64,000 bases of DNA from JAPLDB01 sp038230515 (lineage in GTDB: Bacteria > Bacteroidota > Bacteroidia > AKYH767-A > 2013-40CM-41-45): NCBI GenBank assembly GCA_038230515.1, contig JBBRND010000008.1, positions 1 to 64,000 of the forward strand, written 5' to 3'. Below the pieces are notes generated by a model. The model was not told the origin of the DNA and did not search any database. It worked only from the letters and a program-made list of their open reading frames with translations. The position numbers and the translations under genes are program-made. This document shows positions 8,150 to 17,004 of the stretch, one piece after another; position 1 is the stretch's first letter; each line of letters begins with the position of its first letter.

Positions 8150-9856
8150 TTAAGAAGCATATTTTTTCCTGCGGATGTAAAAGTGAACGAAACCATACAA
8201 TAGAATCAAAGCAATGGGAAGCATCATTGCTATCCATCCGTACATTTTATTTTCTGCTTTGGTGTGGTCGAGTAGGCGAATTTTAAACTCTTTTCCGCGA
8301 AGCGAAACAATATTTTCATTGTCGCATAAGTAATCAATACAGTTAAGAATAAAGTTTTTGTTGCCGTATGTCTGGTTGGTATAGCGGTCGTAGCCCAGAG
8401 GTAATATATTCCCTTTCTTACTCACATAGCTTGCAATCATATCTCCGTCAGAAATTACAATCATCTTATTTTCTTTTCCTGAATCTTTAAATGCAATCTC
8501 CTTGTTGGTTAGAATTTCCTGAGGCACTCTGTTTCGGAATACGGATTGAAATTTTCCTTCTAGCAAAACTGCAATGGGTAAATATTGCTGGCTGAAATAT
8601 TTCGGATCGGGATCTTCTTTCAGAATATTTACATCTACACGAACCGGGGAGAGGATACTCTTGGAGAATTTGGAAGTAGTAAGAAGAATTGTTTTTCGGA
8701 TACCTTCTGACTCAACGGTGTCAAGCGTGCTTGCGAACTCGCACTTGATTGCATTCAGATTATGAACGATGGGATGACTTGAAGTTGGATTAAGCAACGG
8801 GAAAAAATACCATGGGAACAATGATTGTTGCGGCTCGTTGCCAACGCGACCTGTAACGAGCGGGATTGGTGCTGCCTGCAAATCCATTACAAGATCGTCA
8901 TTGAGGCGAACTCCGTATTTGAAAAGCTGATCGAGAATGTTGATGTCTTTCGCAATGGCAACATTTGCTCCGCCTTGCTCCAAACTATCCATGCTCATCT
9001 GCATGGGGTCAATGAGCCAAAGAATTCTACCGCCATTCATTACGAACTGATCGAGAATGAATTTATCTTTCTCTGAAAAAACTGAATCTGGTTTTGCAAT
9101 GATGATGGCCTTGTAAAGTTTCAATGCATCAAGCCGCTGATGAATTTCAACCGTGTCCACTTCGTAATAATCAGCGAGAGAGCGGGCAGCATCGCTTATC
9201 TGCTTTGTCCCAAGTTCTGCTTGACCTTGAAGAAAGCCAACCTTTGGACGAACGCCTACGCTGAAAACGCGAAGCGCATTCATGAATTCGTATTCGAGTC
9301 CTTCAACGGAGCGGTTGATGGTTTCTTCCGTGCTGCTTCCGATTTTATTATTCAGAAACATGATTGGAATTTCTCTCGCATGAAAATTGACAATGGCTCC
9401 GGGCCAGATTACTTTTTGCGAAGACGCTCCCTTGGTTCTCTCTTCAAGATTGGTTGGTTGAATTCCTTTCTTGTAAAGTTGTTTGAATAATTCATCGCGT
9501 TCTTTTTTATCAGGGCTTGCTGCGGGATCAATAAACTCGTATTCGATGTTGTCCTTTGCATATACTCGGAATTCATCCAGCAATTCTTTTACGCTGTTGC
9601 GGAGTTTCTTGAATGCGGGAGGGAGATCGCCATCAAGGTATATTTTTACATACATCACATCGTTCATCTTCTTCAGTTCTTCAACAGTGGAAGATGAAAG
9701 CGAAAATCTTTTTTCGGTAGTGAGATCGAATCGGGAGAAAACGAAAGCGGAGATGATGTTTACGGAAATCAAAATAACGATCATTAGCAGCAGCCGCATG
9801 ATGCTTTGCTGCCTTGCTGATCGTTTCAATGATTTAATTTCTTTCTTCTCTTCCAT
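8150..9856 (-). CDS. gldG: Gliding-motility ABC transporter substrate-binding protein GldG
   Basis: 568 residues. There is an N-terminal membrane anchor (LLLMIVILISVNIISAFVF), then the long extracytoplasmic domain with FSLSSSTVEELKKM near residue 55, VKVDLDG-like strands, and a second membrane helix close to the C-terminus (IAMMLPIALILLYGFVHFYI) before a basic tail. This is the GldG/ABC-type uncharacterised domain arrangement. GldG works with the permease GldF and the ATPase GldA, which is not in this window. gldF ends 19 bp upstream on the same strand. Loss impairs gliding in some Flavobacteria, but not all gliders have the trio. Confidence 0.9.
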   Translation of the reverse strand: MEEKKEIKSLKRSARQQSIMRLLLMIVILISVNIISAFVFSRFDLTTEKRFSLSSSTVEELKKMNDVMYVKIYLDGDLPPAFKKLRNSVKELLDEFRVYAKDNIEYEFIDPAASPDKKERDELFKQLYKKGIQPTNLEERTKGASSQKVIWPGAIVNFHAREIPIMFLNNKIGSSTEETINRSVEGLEYEFMNALRVFSVGVRPKVGFLQGQAELGTKQISDAARSLADYYEVDTVEIHQRLDALKLYKAIIIAKPDSVFSEKDKFILDQFVMNGGRILWLIDPMQMSMDSLEQGGANVAIAKDINILDQLFKYGVRLNDDLVMDLQAAPIPLVTGRVGNEPQQSLFPWYFFPLLNPTSSHPIVHNLNAIKCEFASTLDTVESEGIRKTILLTTSKFSKSILSPVRVDVNILKEDPDPKYFSQQYLPIAVLLEGKFQSVFRNRVPQEILTNKEIAFKDSGKENKMIVISDGDMIASYVSKKGNILPLGYDRYTNQTYGNKNFILNCIDYLCDNENIVSLRGKEFKIRLLDHTKAENKMYGWIAMMLPIALILLYGFVHFYIRRKKYAS

Positions 9857-9875
9857 TTTTATTTTCGTTCTTCAA

Positions 9876-10610
9876 TCACCATTTTCTTTTCTCCAATACA
9901 AATCTTGACAACACAAGAAAGAACAAGGTGATGCTTGCGAAGTAAACGGCATCGCGGGTATCGAGTACGCCTCTGCTGAGAGAAGAGTAATGCGCACTCA
10001 TTCCGAGTTGCGATAAAATATAGTTGACGGATTCGTTGTAAGAGATTGTGCTGAGAAAATCAAAACCTACATGAAAGAGAAACGTGATGATGACTGCAAG
10101 TATGAAGGAGATAATTTGATTACTTGAAACAGAAGAAGAAAATATTCCAATGCTTACGTACGCGCTGCTAAGAAGAAACAAGCCAATGTAAGACCCCCTG
10201 ATGCCGCCATGATCGAGATTGCCGACTGGAGAGGCAAGATAATTTACGATTGCATAGTAAACGAATGTTGGAAGCAGTGCAAAGACTACAAGAATAACTC
10301 CTGAGATATATTTTGCGGAAACGATTTGAAAATCGCTGAGGGGTTTTGTGAAAAGCAATTCAATGGTTCCGTTTCTTTTTTCTTCGGCAAAGGAACGCAT
10401 GGTGATGGCGGGAATTAGAAACATGAATACCCATGGAGCAAGGATGAAGAGTGCATCGAGTGTGGCATAACCGGAGTTGATAATGTTGTAATCGGTGTTG
10501 GGCAGTATCCACGCAAACAAACCAGTGATGGACAAAAACACTACGATGACTACATACCCGATGACGGAGCCGAGGAAACTATTGATCTCTTTCTTTATCA
10601 GCGAAAACAC
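9876..10610 (-). CDS. gldF: Gliding-motility ABC transporter permease GldF
   Basis: 244 residues with six predicted membrane segments (the first is IGYVVIVVFLSITGLFAWI) and the ABC-2 permease motif PAITMRSFAEEKRNGTIE. No ATG lies in frame near the beginning, so the start is the GTG at 10610, followed by the usual FSLIKKEINSFLGS. A TAAGTTTG element lies about 40 bp upstream. First gene of gldF-gldG-DUF4340. Confidence 0.9.
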   Translation of the reverse strand: MFSLIKKEINSFLGSVIGYVVIVVFLSITGLFAWILPNTDYNIINSGYATLDALFILAPWVFMFLIPAITMRSFAEEKRNGTIELLFTKPLSDFQIVSAKYISGVILVVFALLPTFVYYAIVNYLASPVGNLDHGGIRGSYIGLFLLSSAYVSIGIFSSSVSSNQIISFILAVIITFLFHVGFDFLSTISYNESVNYILSQLGMSAHYSSLSRGVLDTRDAVYFASITLFFLVLSRFVLEKRKW

Positions 10611-10651
10611 AAATGAAAAAATAAGGTCGCCAAAAGTAGCAATTGATGTAA

Positions 10652-10659
10652 CAAACTTA
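10652..10659 (-). promoter_or_regulatory. -7 element for the gldF operon
   Basis: Minus-strand TAAGTTTG matches TAnnTTTG exactly and predicts a leader of about 35-40 nt before the gldF GTG. The -33 region is not well matched. Confidence 0.5.
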
Positions 10660-10699
10660 TCAAATGTATTTCTTTACTTATTGACTTAACGAAGCACAA

Positions 10700-10728
10700 A
10701 AGTCCTTCCGCCACCAGCAGAAGGACTT
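10700..10728 (-). terminator. Hairpin terminator after the SprB-repeat gene
   Basis: AAGTCCTTC (10700-10708) pairs with GAAGGACTT (10720-10728). On the minus strand the stem is followed by TTTTG. It separates the 10755 gene from gldF. Confidence 0.65.
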
Positions 10729-10754
10729 CAGGTTCACAACCTCTCATGTTTAAG

Positions 10755-11915
10755 TTATTGCTTTATCACTTTTATCATTTCAATGTTTGTTTGCTGTTGT
10801 GCTTTTACGAGATAGATGCCGGTGCTTTGTTCATCCATCGGAACACTTACGGTGAAGTTGGGAAGGATGCGGATGGTTTCATAAATGTTTTGCCCGATGG
10901 AGTTCATCACGCTGATGGTTACCATTTCTTCTGAAACATTTTTCACTGAGAAAACATTTTCAACCGGATTAGGGTAGATGAGTACGTTGCTCTTCTCAGC
11001 AGTATTTTTTACGAATGTTCTTTCAGTCACTTGCTCATCGGCAGGCGAGGTAGTTGAAATGTTTACGGCTTTGTATGCAGTGCAGCCGTTGGCATCAGTA
11101 ACGATTACTGTGTAAACGCCCGATGGAAGATTCTCTGCCTTTGCATCGGTGCTGCCACACGACATCCAGGAATAGGAGTAAGGCATGGTGCCTCCGTTGG
11201 CAACTATCTCGGCACTGCCGCCTGTTATCGTGCACATTGCCTGGGTGCTTACTGATTCGAGAATGAGCGGGCGCGGTGTTGTTATGATTGTGCTTGCAGT
11301 TGCAGTGCATCCGTAATCATCCATTACTTCTACGGTATAATTTCCTTCGTTCAATCCGGAAATTGAAGAAGTTGTTTCTTCCACATTATTCCAATGATAA
11401 ATATAGTTGCCGCTGCCTCCGTTTACAATTGCCGTTGCGGTGGCGTTGCTGTTTCCAAAGCAGGTTACATCGGTGGTTTGCAATTCTACCTTTATGAGCG
11501 GAACGGTTATGCTATAGGTAACCGTTTTTTCATCAGCCCCGCTTTTTATCAATACATGAAAAATGTAAGGCGCAGTGCGCGCATCGGTAAGTTCGGGAGT
11601 CCAGCAGAAATGGCCGGTAGGAAGTTTTTCGTTATTGCTGCTAAAGGTGGCTTCGGGTATTGCATTGTCCCAACTCATGGTTGCACTTTCGGTGGCGAGG
11701 CCGCTAAAAGAGAAAATATCGAAGCAAAGATTGAAGCCGGGGCACACGGTTTCGTTAAATTTGTTGGTGCCGTCAATGCCGCTTACGGTGAAGTGGATTC
11801 CGTTTTCGGCAGGGGTTTCTCCAAAGATGGTTTGCGCGAATGCCATGTTTACAATGTGCGCTAAAATGATGAGGTAGTTTGTGGGTTTGGTGGTGAAAGA
11901 TTTAATTATTGTCAT
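10755..11915 (-). CDS. SprB-repeat T9SS cargo protein
   Basis: 386 residues from the ATG at 11915; a TTG at 11939 would add eight residues and is less likely. An N-terminal signal (YLIILAHIVNMAFAQ) precedes an Ig-like stretch. Two SprB-type repeats follow (VTCFGNSNATATAIVNGGSG... and a second around residues 215-290 ending VTDANGCTAYKAVNI). The last ~80 residues are a type A T9SS sorting domain with VLIYPNPVENVFSV and a GIYLVKAQQ.. ending. It is predicted to be secreted and attached to the surface. SprB repeats are best known from the gliding adhesin SprB, so a surface role near gldFG makes sense but is inference. Confidence 0.88.
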   Translation of the reverse strand: MTIIKSFTTKPTNYLIILAHIVNMAFAQTIFGETPAENGIHFTVSGIDGTNKFNETVCPGFNLCFDIFSFSGLATESATMSWDNAIPEATFSSNNEKLPTGHFCWTPELTDARTAPYIFHVLIKSGADEKTVTYSITVPLIKVELQTTDVTCFGNSNATATAIVNGGSGNYIYHWNNVEETTSSISGLNEGNYTVEVMDDYGCTATASTIITTPRPLILESVSTQAMCTITGGSAEIVANGGTMPYSYSWMSCGSTDAKAENLPSGVYTVIVTDANGCTAYKAVNISTTSPADEQVTERTFVKNTAEKSNVLIYPNPVENVFSVKNVSEEMVTISVMNSIGQNIYETIRILPNFTVSVPMDEQSTGIYLVKAQQQTNIEMIKVIKQ

Positions 11916-12131
11916 GAACTTTGTTTTTGTGTTCAGCAATAATAGTTCGGGATGGGTGCTTTTATCAATTCAATATGGTAAACAGATGGGCGCGGGGGTG
12001 GGAATGGCGGTTTTAAGCGGGTGAATGGGGGCAAGGAAAATCGGCAGGCGGAAAACAGCCAGCCACGGCTCAAAGATGCTACCGATGGGGCATTTTGGAC
12101 AAGCAGGGGTGAGTGGAGGAAATGCACCGGC

Positions 12132-12467
12132 ATTTTTGATTGCTGCTTTCTTTGTTTTGGTTACTGCTCTGGCAATTTTGATTACTGCCTTTCCATTTTT
12201 GGTTACCGCTCTCCCGTTTTTGGAACCTACTTTTCTATTTTTGGTTACTGCTCTCCCGTTTTTGGTTACTACTCTCCCGTTTTTGGAACCTACTTTTCTA
12301 TTTTTGGTTACCGCTCTCCCGTTTTTGGTTACTGCTTTTCCATTTTTGGTTTCTACTCTCTCGATTTTGGTTACTACTTTTCTATTTTTGGTTACCGCCC
12401 TCCCGTTTTTGGTTACTACTTTTCTATTTTTGGTTACCGCTCTCCCATTTTTGGTTACTACTTCTTC
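12132..12467. repeat. Minisatellite A: 16 x 21 bp
   Basis: Sixteen units of exactly 21 bp with no indel. The typical unit is ATTTTTGGTTACCGCTCTCC plus C; variants carry TTTTCT or GGAACC instead. Because 21 is a multiple of three, several frames stay open on both strands, and conceptual heptads such as FLVTALP and FGYRSPV arise. I treat it as non-coding. The rest of 11916-12779 holds no recognisable gene other than the small frame at 12507. Confidence 0.95.
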
Positions 12468-12506
12468 GAATTTGATGAAAAAAAATGTTTTTGTTCAAAT
12501 ATCGGT

Positions 12507-12671
12507 ATGAAGGAACTGGGTGTGATGAAAAACGGGGATAGCGTATGCACTTTTCATATTTCTCTATATGCGTTTTTGATTTGTGTTATTTTGGTGCTGG
12601 CGGTTTTGATTGGGAGAGAAGCAGAGAAGAGAAAGGATGTGCAGCAGCATGTGCAGGAAAATAAAATTTGA
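12507..12671 (+). CDS. Possible small membrane protein (54 aa)
   Basis: The ATG at 12507 opens a 54-residue frame with one clear membrane helix (FLICVILVLAVLIG) followed by a charged tail (REAEKRKDVQQHVQEN). This topology is common for real small proteins, and the frame starts just after minisatellite A. The frame also continues upstream into the array, so it could be a chance extension. No family recognised. Confidence 0.35.
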   Translation: MKELGVMKNGDSVCTFHISLYAFLICVILVLAVLIGREAEKRKDVQQHVQENKI

Positions 12672-12733
12672 GATAAGAAATAAATTGTAGATTTGGAGAC
12701 GAAAAAAAATAAATATTAAAATGAAAACAACCG

Positions 12734-12768
12734 CCACCTGACAGGAGAAAAAACTACCTGTCAGGTGG
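12734..12768. repeat. Perfect 12-bp inverted repeat CCACCTGACAGG / CCTGTCAGGTGG
   Basis: Arms at 12734-12745 and 12757-12768 with an A-rich 11-nt loop, just before the 12780 gene. The core ACCTGACAGGT recurs at 13278-13288, overlapping that gene's stop codon. Confidence 0.8.
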
Positions 12769-12779
12769 TGGGTTCATTT

Positions 12780-13289
12780 ATGAATAAGATTGTTATAGGA
12801 TTAGTATTTTTTCTGTGCCTTCAAGAGTCTACTAGCGCTCAGATGCCAGTAGATCAACCGGAATATTGTTGGTTTTTAATCGACAAAATCGCAACGGTAT
12901 GCCTTGCAGAAACACCTCAAGGTCTAATGTTGAAAAATTTTTTCCTCAATGAGGAAAGAAAACGTGATGACGAACCTGATAATAATAGCGACACTATCGA
13001 GGGAAACATCGTGTTTAGAATGAAGGATGCCAATGGAAAGGAATTAATAAAAAAAGTGATCAATAAGCCCCCGAATCGATTTCGCGTTGAGACTTTCGGT
13101 ATAAATGGAGAGATGTCCACTCATTTTGAACCAGGATCTTCAAACGTAGTAGCAACATTGCCTTGGGTTGATGCAATAACTAACATTGAAATCTATAAGG
13201 TACAGTCAGATCATTCTCTTAAGCAGGTTTATAAAGCCAATGTAGCTGAAATGATATTGGAAAGTATTTATATAGAACCTGACAGGTAA
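12780..13289 (+). CDS. Secreted protein of unknown function
   Basis: 169 residues. I use the ATG at 12780 rather than the GTG at 12765 because it gives a clean signal peptide (MNKIVIGLVFFLCLQ...TSAQ). The mature domain has alternating strands (GNIVFRMKDANGKELIKKV, IEIYKVQSDHSLKQVYK) and an acidic loop (DDEPDNNSD). I do not recognise the family. The gene lies between two copies of an ACCTGACAGGT palindrome, and the second copy supplies its last codons (EPDR then TAA). Confidence 0.7.
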   Translation: MNKIVIGLVFFLCLQESTSAQMPVDQPEYCWFLIDKIATVCLAETPQGLMLKNFFLNEERKRDDEPDNNSDTIEGNIVFRMKDANGKELIKKVINKPPNRFRVETFGINGEMSTHFEPGSSNVVATLPWVDAITNIEIYKVQSDHSLKQVYKANVAEMILESIYIEPDR

Positions 13290-13362
13290 AATGGGAAAAC
13301 GCGCTCGGAGAAGAAATGTACAGCGTGGCTGTTAACCTCAAACCTACTCCTCCGCCAAAGCT

Positions 13363-13461
13363 ATGGAGTACCATGTAAACATCAAACTTGCTGTAGGAAT
13401 TTATTTTGTAAAAGTGAGCGGAGAAAAAGGCAGCGCGGTTAGGAAACTGGTGGTGGAGTAG
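13363..13461 (+). pseudogene. Remnant of a T9SS C-terminal sorting domain
   Basis: The frame ending at the TAG at 13459 reads MEYHVNIKLAVGIYFVKVSG followed by EKGSAVRKLVVE, which is the last third of a type A T9SS tail. It is closed by a stop 30 nt upstream. Another frame just before it (EEMYSVAVNLKPTPPPK) looks like debris of the same gene. No export signal or cargo remains. Confidence 0.7.
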
Positions 13462-13471
13462 AAAGAAAAAC

Positions 13472-14131
13472 CTACCTCAAATCAACCACCTCAGCACCGG
13501 GGTATTTTGCAACGTTGAAAGAGTAGATGCTGTCATCAGTGCAAGCATCGGGCGTTAGCTTATCAACAGCAATGGTTTGTATGGTGCCGTTTTTGTCGAA
13601 AAGTTTTGCAGTGGTAACAAACTTGTCGTTTTTATTTACAGACAGTTTTACTTTGAAAAAATTCTTCTTCTTCGGGTCGATAGGAATTAACTCCACTAAC
13701 TGGTAAGCCATTCCTTTTTCGTTTTGCTCACCAACAAACTTAAAGAGAAATCCTTTTTCGTACATCGTAAAAATGTTGGCAGGAGTAATCGTATTGTCGT
13801 CAGTTTTCTGATTGTCAATCTGCACTTCGTTCGCATCTTTCATATACGTCCAGCGCGTTTTACCATCGCTCACAATATCCTGACCTGCCACTTCAAGGCG
13901 GTATTTATTTCCCTTCAGGCAAATGGTTCCTTTCTGAACATCCTTTGTGTTATCTTTCGGGTTCTCCATCGTAATCACAAACGTTGCCTTTACCGATTTG
14001 AAAGATTTATATTTAGTAGTAACGCTTTTCAGAATGTCCTCCGCTTGCTTATCTTGCTTGGTGCCGGGGCTTTGTGCGAACGAATAAAAACAAAACAGGG
14101 AGAGAAAAATAACTGTGAGCCGTAATTTCAT
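13472..14131 (-). CDS. lolA: Outer-membrane lipoprotein carrier protein LolA
   Basis: 219 residues with a signal peptide (LTVIFLSLFCFYSFAQ). The domain contains the LolA-like core: AEDILKSVTTKYKSFKSVKATFVITM, GTICLKGNKYRLEV, VSDGKTRWTYMKDANEVQI. LolA ferries lipoproteins across the periplasm. The gene follows ftsK on the same strand after about 150 bp, the usual Bacteroidota order. The hairpin repeat at 14211-14289 lies in the gap and may limit readthrough. Confidence 0.85.
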   Translation of the reverse strand: MKLRLTVIFLSLFCFYSFAQSPGTKQDKQAEDILKSVTTKYKSFKSVKATFVITMENPKDNTKDVQKGTICLKGNKYRLEVAGQDIVSDGKTRWTYMKDANEVQIDNQKTDDNTITPANIFTMYEKGFLFKFVGEQNEKGMAYQLVELIPIDPKKKNFFKVKLSVNKNDKFVTTAKLFDKNGTIQTIAVDKLTPDACTDDSIYSFNVAKYPGAEVVDLR

Positions 14132-14210
14132 TTTATGATTGCCTTGTTAAATGTAGGGTGTAAATGTAATCGTAATTGCGGATACGCAAACACTGTGCCT
14201 ATTGTTGGTT

Positions 14211-14289
14211 GATTGGTCAATTGGGTTGATTAAGTTGAATGGAAAAAAAGAAAACGGCTGTTTCAACCAATTAACTCAATCAACTAATC
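14211..14289. repeat. Dispersed hairpin repeat, copy 2 (contains the ftsK stop codon)
   Basis: GATTGGTCAATTGGGTTGAT... (14211-14239) pairs imperfectly over 28-29 bp with 14262-14289. The right arm carries the TAG stop of ftsK, so the element begins exactly at the end of that gene. Confidence 0.6.
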
Positions 14290-16803
14290 TTGCCGTTGCT
14301 TCACTGCATTCAGCATGTTCTCCAGCGTCATAGGATCTTTAACGAGTACTTCGCGCGCCTTGCTGCCTTCAAAAGGTCCGATAATTTTTGCTGCTTCAAG
14401 CTGATCAACAATTCTTCCTGCACGGTTGTAACCAAGTTTCAATCTGCGCTGAAGAAGTGATGCAGAGCCCTGCTGATGCTGAACAACAAGCCGTGCAGCT
14501 TCTTCAAAAAACTGATCGCGGTCATCAAGATCAAATTCTTTAGAACCCTCACCTGATTCATCCACATATTCGGGAAGAAGATGTGCATCTGCATATCCAT
14601 GTTGACCACCGATGAAAGCCGTGATGCGCTCTACTTCAGGCGTATCAACAAAAGCACATTGAAGACGAATGAGATCAGTGCCGTTAGAAAGCAACATATC
14701 ACCGCGACCGATCAACTGATCAGCACCACCGGAATCGAGAATGGTGCGGGAATCAATTTTAGAAGTTACACGGAAAGCAATACGCGCTGGGAAGTTTGCC
14801 TTGATGGTTCCTGTAATAATATTTACGGATGGTCGTTGCGTTGCAATGATCAGGTGAATGCCGATGGCTCGTGCAAGTTGAGCAAGCCGTGCAATCGGAG
14901 TTTCAATTTCTTTTCCTGCAGTCATGATCAGGTCAGCGAACTCATCAACTACAAGAACGATGTAAGGAAGAAATTTATGACCATTATTCGGATTGAGTTT
15001 GCGGGCAATAAACTTTGCGTTGTACTCTTTAATATTTCTTACTTCAGCATTCTTCAACAATTCATATCGCTGATCCATTTCAATACAAAGCGAGTTGAGT
15101 GTATGAACAACTTTCTTCGTATCCGTAATAATTGGTTCTGCTTCACCGGGTAGCTTTGCAAGAAAATGGCGCTCGATGGTTTTGAATAAAGTCAACTCCA
15201 CTTTCTTCGGATCAACCAAAACAAATTTTACCTGCGCAGGATGTTTTTTGTAGAGGAGAGAAACAAGCACTGCATTCAGCCCAACAGATTTTCCCTGGCC
15301 TGTTGCACCAGCCATCAGCAAGTGAGGCATCTTTGCAAGATCGGCAACAAACACTTCGTTGGAAATTGTTTTTCCAAGACCGATGGGAAGTTCCATTTCC
15401 GAATTCACAAATTTTTCTGAAGCAAGAATAGCTTTCATCGGAACAATTTCCGGTTTCTGATTCGGGACTTCAATACCAATAGTTCCCTTGCCCGGAATAG
15501 GAGCAATGATGCGGATGCCGAGCGCAGATAAACTCAAAGCAATATCATCTTCCAGATTTTTAATTTTAGATATCCGGATTCCCGCCTGCGGAACAATTTC
15601 AAAAAGAGTAACCGTAGGCCCAATCGTTGCTTTTATTTTCTCGATACCGATGTTGTAATGTCCGAGTGTTTCAACAATTCTATTTTTGTTTGCTTCCAGT
15701 TCATCGCGGTTCACCTCCAGTTTTCCTTCACCGTAATTTTCCAAAAGATCAAGTGTTGGATATTGATAGCCGGAAAGATCAAGTGTAGGATCGTAAACGC
15801 CTTGGGCATGTGGCAACTCTTCATGCTCTTGCAACACCGCAACTTCTTCCTCAACAATTTCCTGCACTTCAAATTGAATGGCGGTTTTATCTAGTTCCAA
15901 TTCTTCCTCTGCTTTTTCAAGTTCTTCTTCGTTTATAGGTTCTTCAACAATATCTTCTTCCAGTTCTTCTTCCTCAATATTTTCTTTCCCAACACTGAAG
16001 TTGATGAGGCGTGGTGTCTCATCTGTGCGCTGTACATTTTTCAATTCAATATTCTCAGTAATATTCTCAGGAGATAGATCAGCAACTTTTTCAGTTTCTT
16101 CTTCAGTACGCTTTCTCATAAATGGAATGTTGAAAGCAACCACCAGAAATCCCGCGAATGAAAACACAAGCAAAGCACCTGCACCTATAAATCCAATCGT
16201 TCCCTGCAACGTTTGACTGATGTGATAGCCGTAAGCGCCACCGAGCGCAAGCAGATCAGACGAATGAAAGCAGTAAGCGAGAAGAGTAGAAAGCCATACC
16301 AATGAGAAAAGAGAATAGCCGATCGATTTTCCGATGGGCAACAACCATACTTCAAATAATATTCTGAAGCCAACAAGAAAGAACACAAGCGGAAATGCAA
16401 ACGATGCAATGCCGAACCAGTTGTTTACAAACTGCAATGCAACTACAGCACCTATTTTACCAAGCCAGTTTTCTACCTGCAGCGAATTATTAAAAAGTAA
16501 ATCCCATGTTGAAGTTGCGCCTGCAACTGCCTGATCATCCTTCCAGGTAAAAAGATCTGACGTAAATGCAATAACCATGAAAAAAGAGAGAAGCAAGAGA
16601 AGCAATCCACTAACTTTATGAGTGCGTTCATCAGCAAGAAAATTTCTGAAAGCATGAACTCTTGCTTTCATGCCTTTTAGCTTCTTCGATTTTTTTTCCT
16701 TGGGTTCTTTCTTTTCCCTTTCAGGTTCTTTTTCTTTCGGCCCATCTACTTCTTCCCATTCCTCTACTTCCTCTACTCTTAAACGATTTGCTTTTGCTGC
16801 CAT
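14284..16803 (-). CDS. ftsK: DNA translocase FtsK
   Basis: 839 residues from the ATG at 16803; a GTG at 16842 would add 13 residues. A charged N-terminus (EEVEEWEEVDGPKEKEPERE) is followed by four membrane segments, an acidic linker rich in Glu (about residues 240-340), the alpha/beta motor with Walker A GATGQGKSVGLNA and Walker B YIVLVVDEFADL, and a C-terminal gamma winged helix (QGSASLLQRRLKLGYNRAGR) that reads orienting DNA sequences. It pumps DNA at the division septum and activates XerCD at dif. The acidic linker is shorter than in E. coli. Confidence 0.96.
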   Translation of the reverse strand: MAAKANRLRVEEVEEWEEVDGPKEKEPEREKKEPKEKKSKKLKGMKARVHAFRNFLADERTHKVSGLLLLLLSFFMVIAFTSDLFTWKDDQAVAGATSTWDLLFNNSLQVENWLGKIGAVVALQFVNNWFGIASFAFPLVFFLVGFRILFEVWLLPIGKSIGYSLFSLVWLSTLLAYCFHSSDLLALGGAYGYHISQTLQGTIGFIGAGALLVFSFAGFLVVAFNIPFMRKRTEEETEKVADLSPENITENIELKNVQRTDETPRLINFSVGKENIEEEELEEDIVEEPINEEELEKAEEELELDKTAIQFEVQEIVEEEVAVLQEHEELPHAQGVYDPTLDLSGYQYPTLDLLENYGEGKLEVNRDELEANKNRIVETLGHYNIGIEKIKATIGPTVTLFEIVPQAGIRISKIKNLEDDIALSLSALGIRIIAPIPGKGTIGIEVPNQKPEIVPMKAILASEKFVNSEMELPIGLGKTISNEVFVADLAKMPHLLMAGATGQGKSVGLNAVLVSLLYKKHPAQVKFVLVDPKKVELTLFKTIERHFLAKLPGEAEPIITDTKKVVHTLNSLCIEMDQRYELLKNAEVRNIKEYNAKFIARKLNPNNGHKFLPYIVLVVDEFADLIMTAGKEIETPIARLAQLARAIGIHLIIATQRPSVNIITGTIKANFPARIAFRVTSKIDSRTILDSGGADQLIGRGDMLLSNGTDLIRLQCAFVDTPEVERITAFIGGQHGYADAHLLPEYVDESGEGSKEFDLDDRDQFFEEAARLVVQHQQGSASLLQRRLKLGYNRAGRIVDQLEAAKIIGPFEGSKAREVLVKDPMTLENMLNAVKQRQD

Positions 16804-16955
16804 TACAGGTAGTTTATGTTGAGAATCAAAAATACTTTTCACTCATCCACGCTTCGGAAACTGATTCAAAAGATATGAACAAGGTTTTCATCAAAGCTAC
16901 TAACGTGATTAAAAAGAAAATTATTTGAAGAAATTTTAAAAGTGTAAGGAAAACT

Positions 16956-16963
16956 TATCTTTG
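16956..16963 (+). promoter_or_regulatory. -7 element for the DUF4412 gene
   Basis: TATCTTTG matches TAnnTTTG. The ATG at 17005 lies about 40 nt downstream. Only a weak T-rich -33 region is present. Confidence 0.5.
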
Positions 16964-17004
16964 CTTCGTCACAAATACATAAATCAAACTCAAACCAAAC
17001 TAAA

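Noticed and set aside
12021..12671. Long plus-strand frames through array A (heptads FGYRSPV or FLVTALP)
   Set aside because: Two overlapping plus frames and one minus frame are equally open because the unit is 21 bp; there is no signal peptide or recognisable domain, and the amino-acid pattern is purely a consequence of the repeat.
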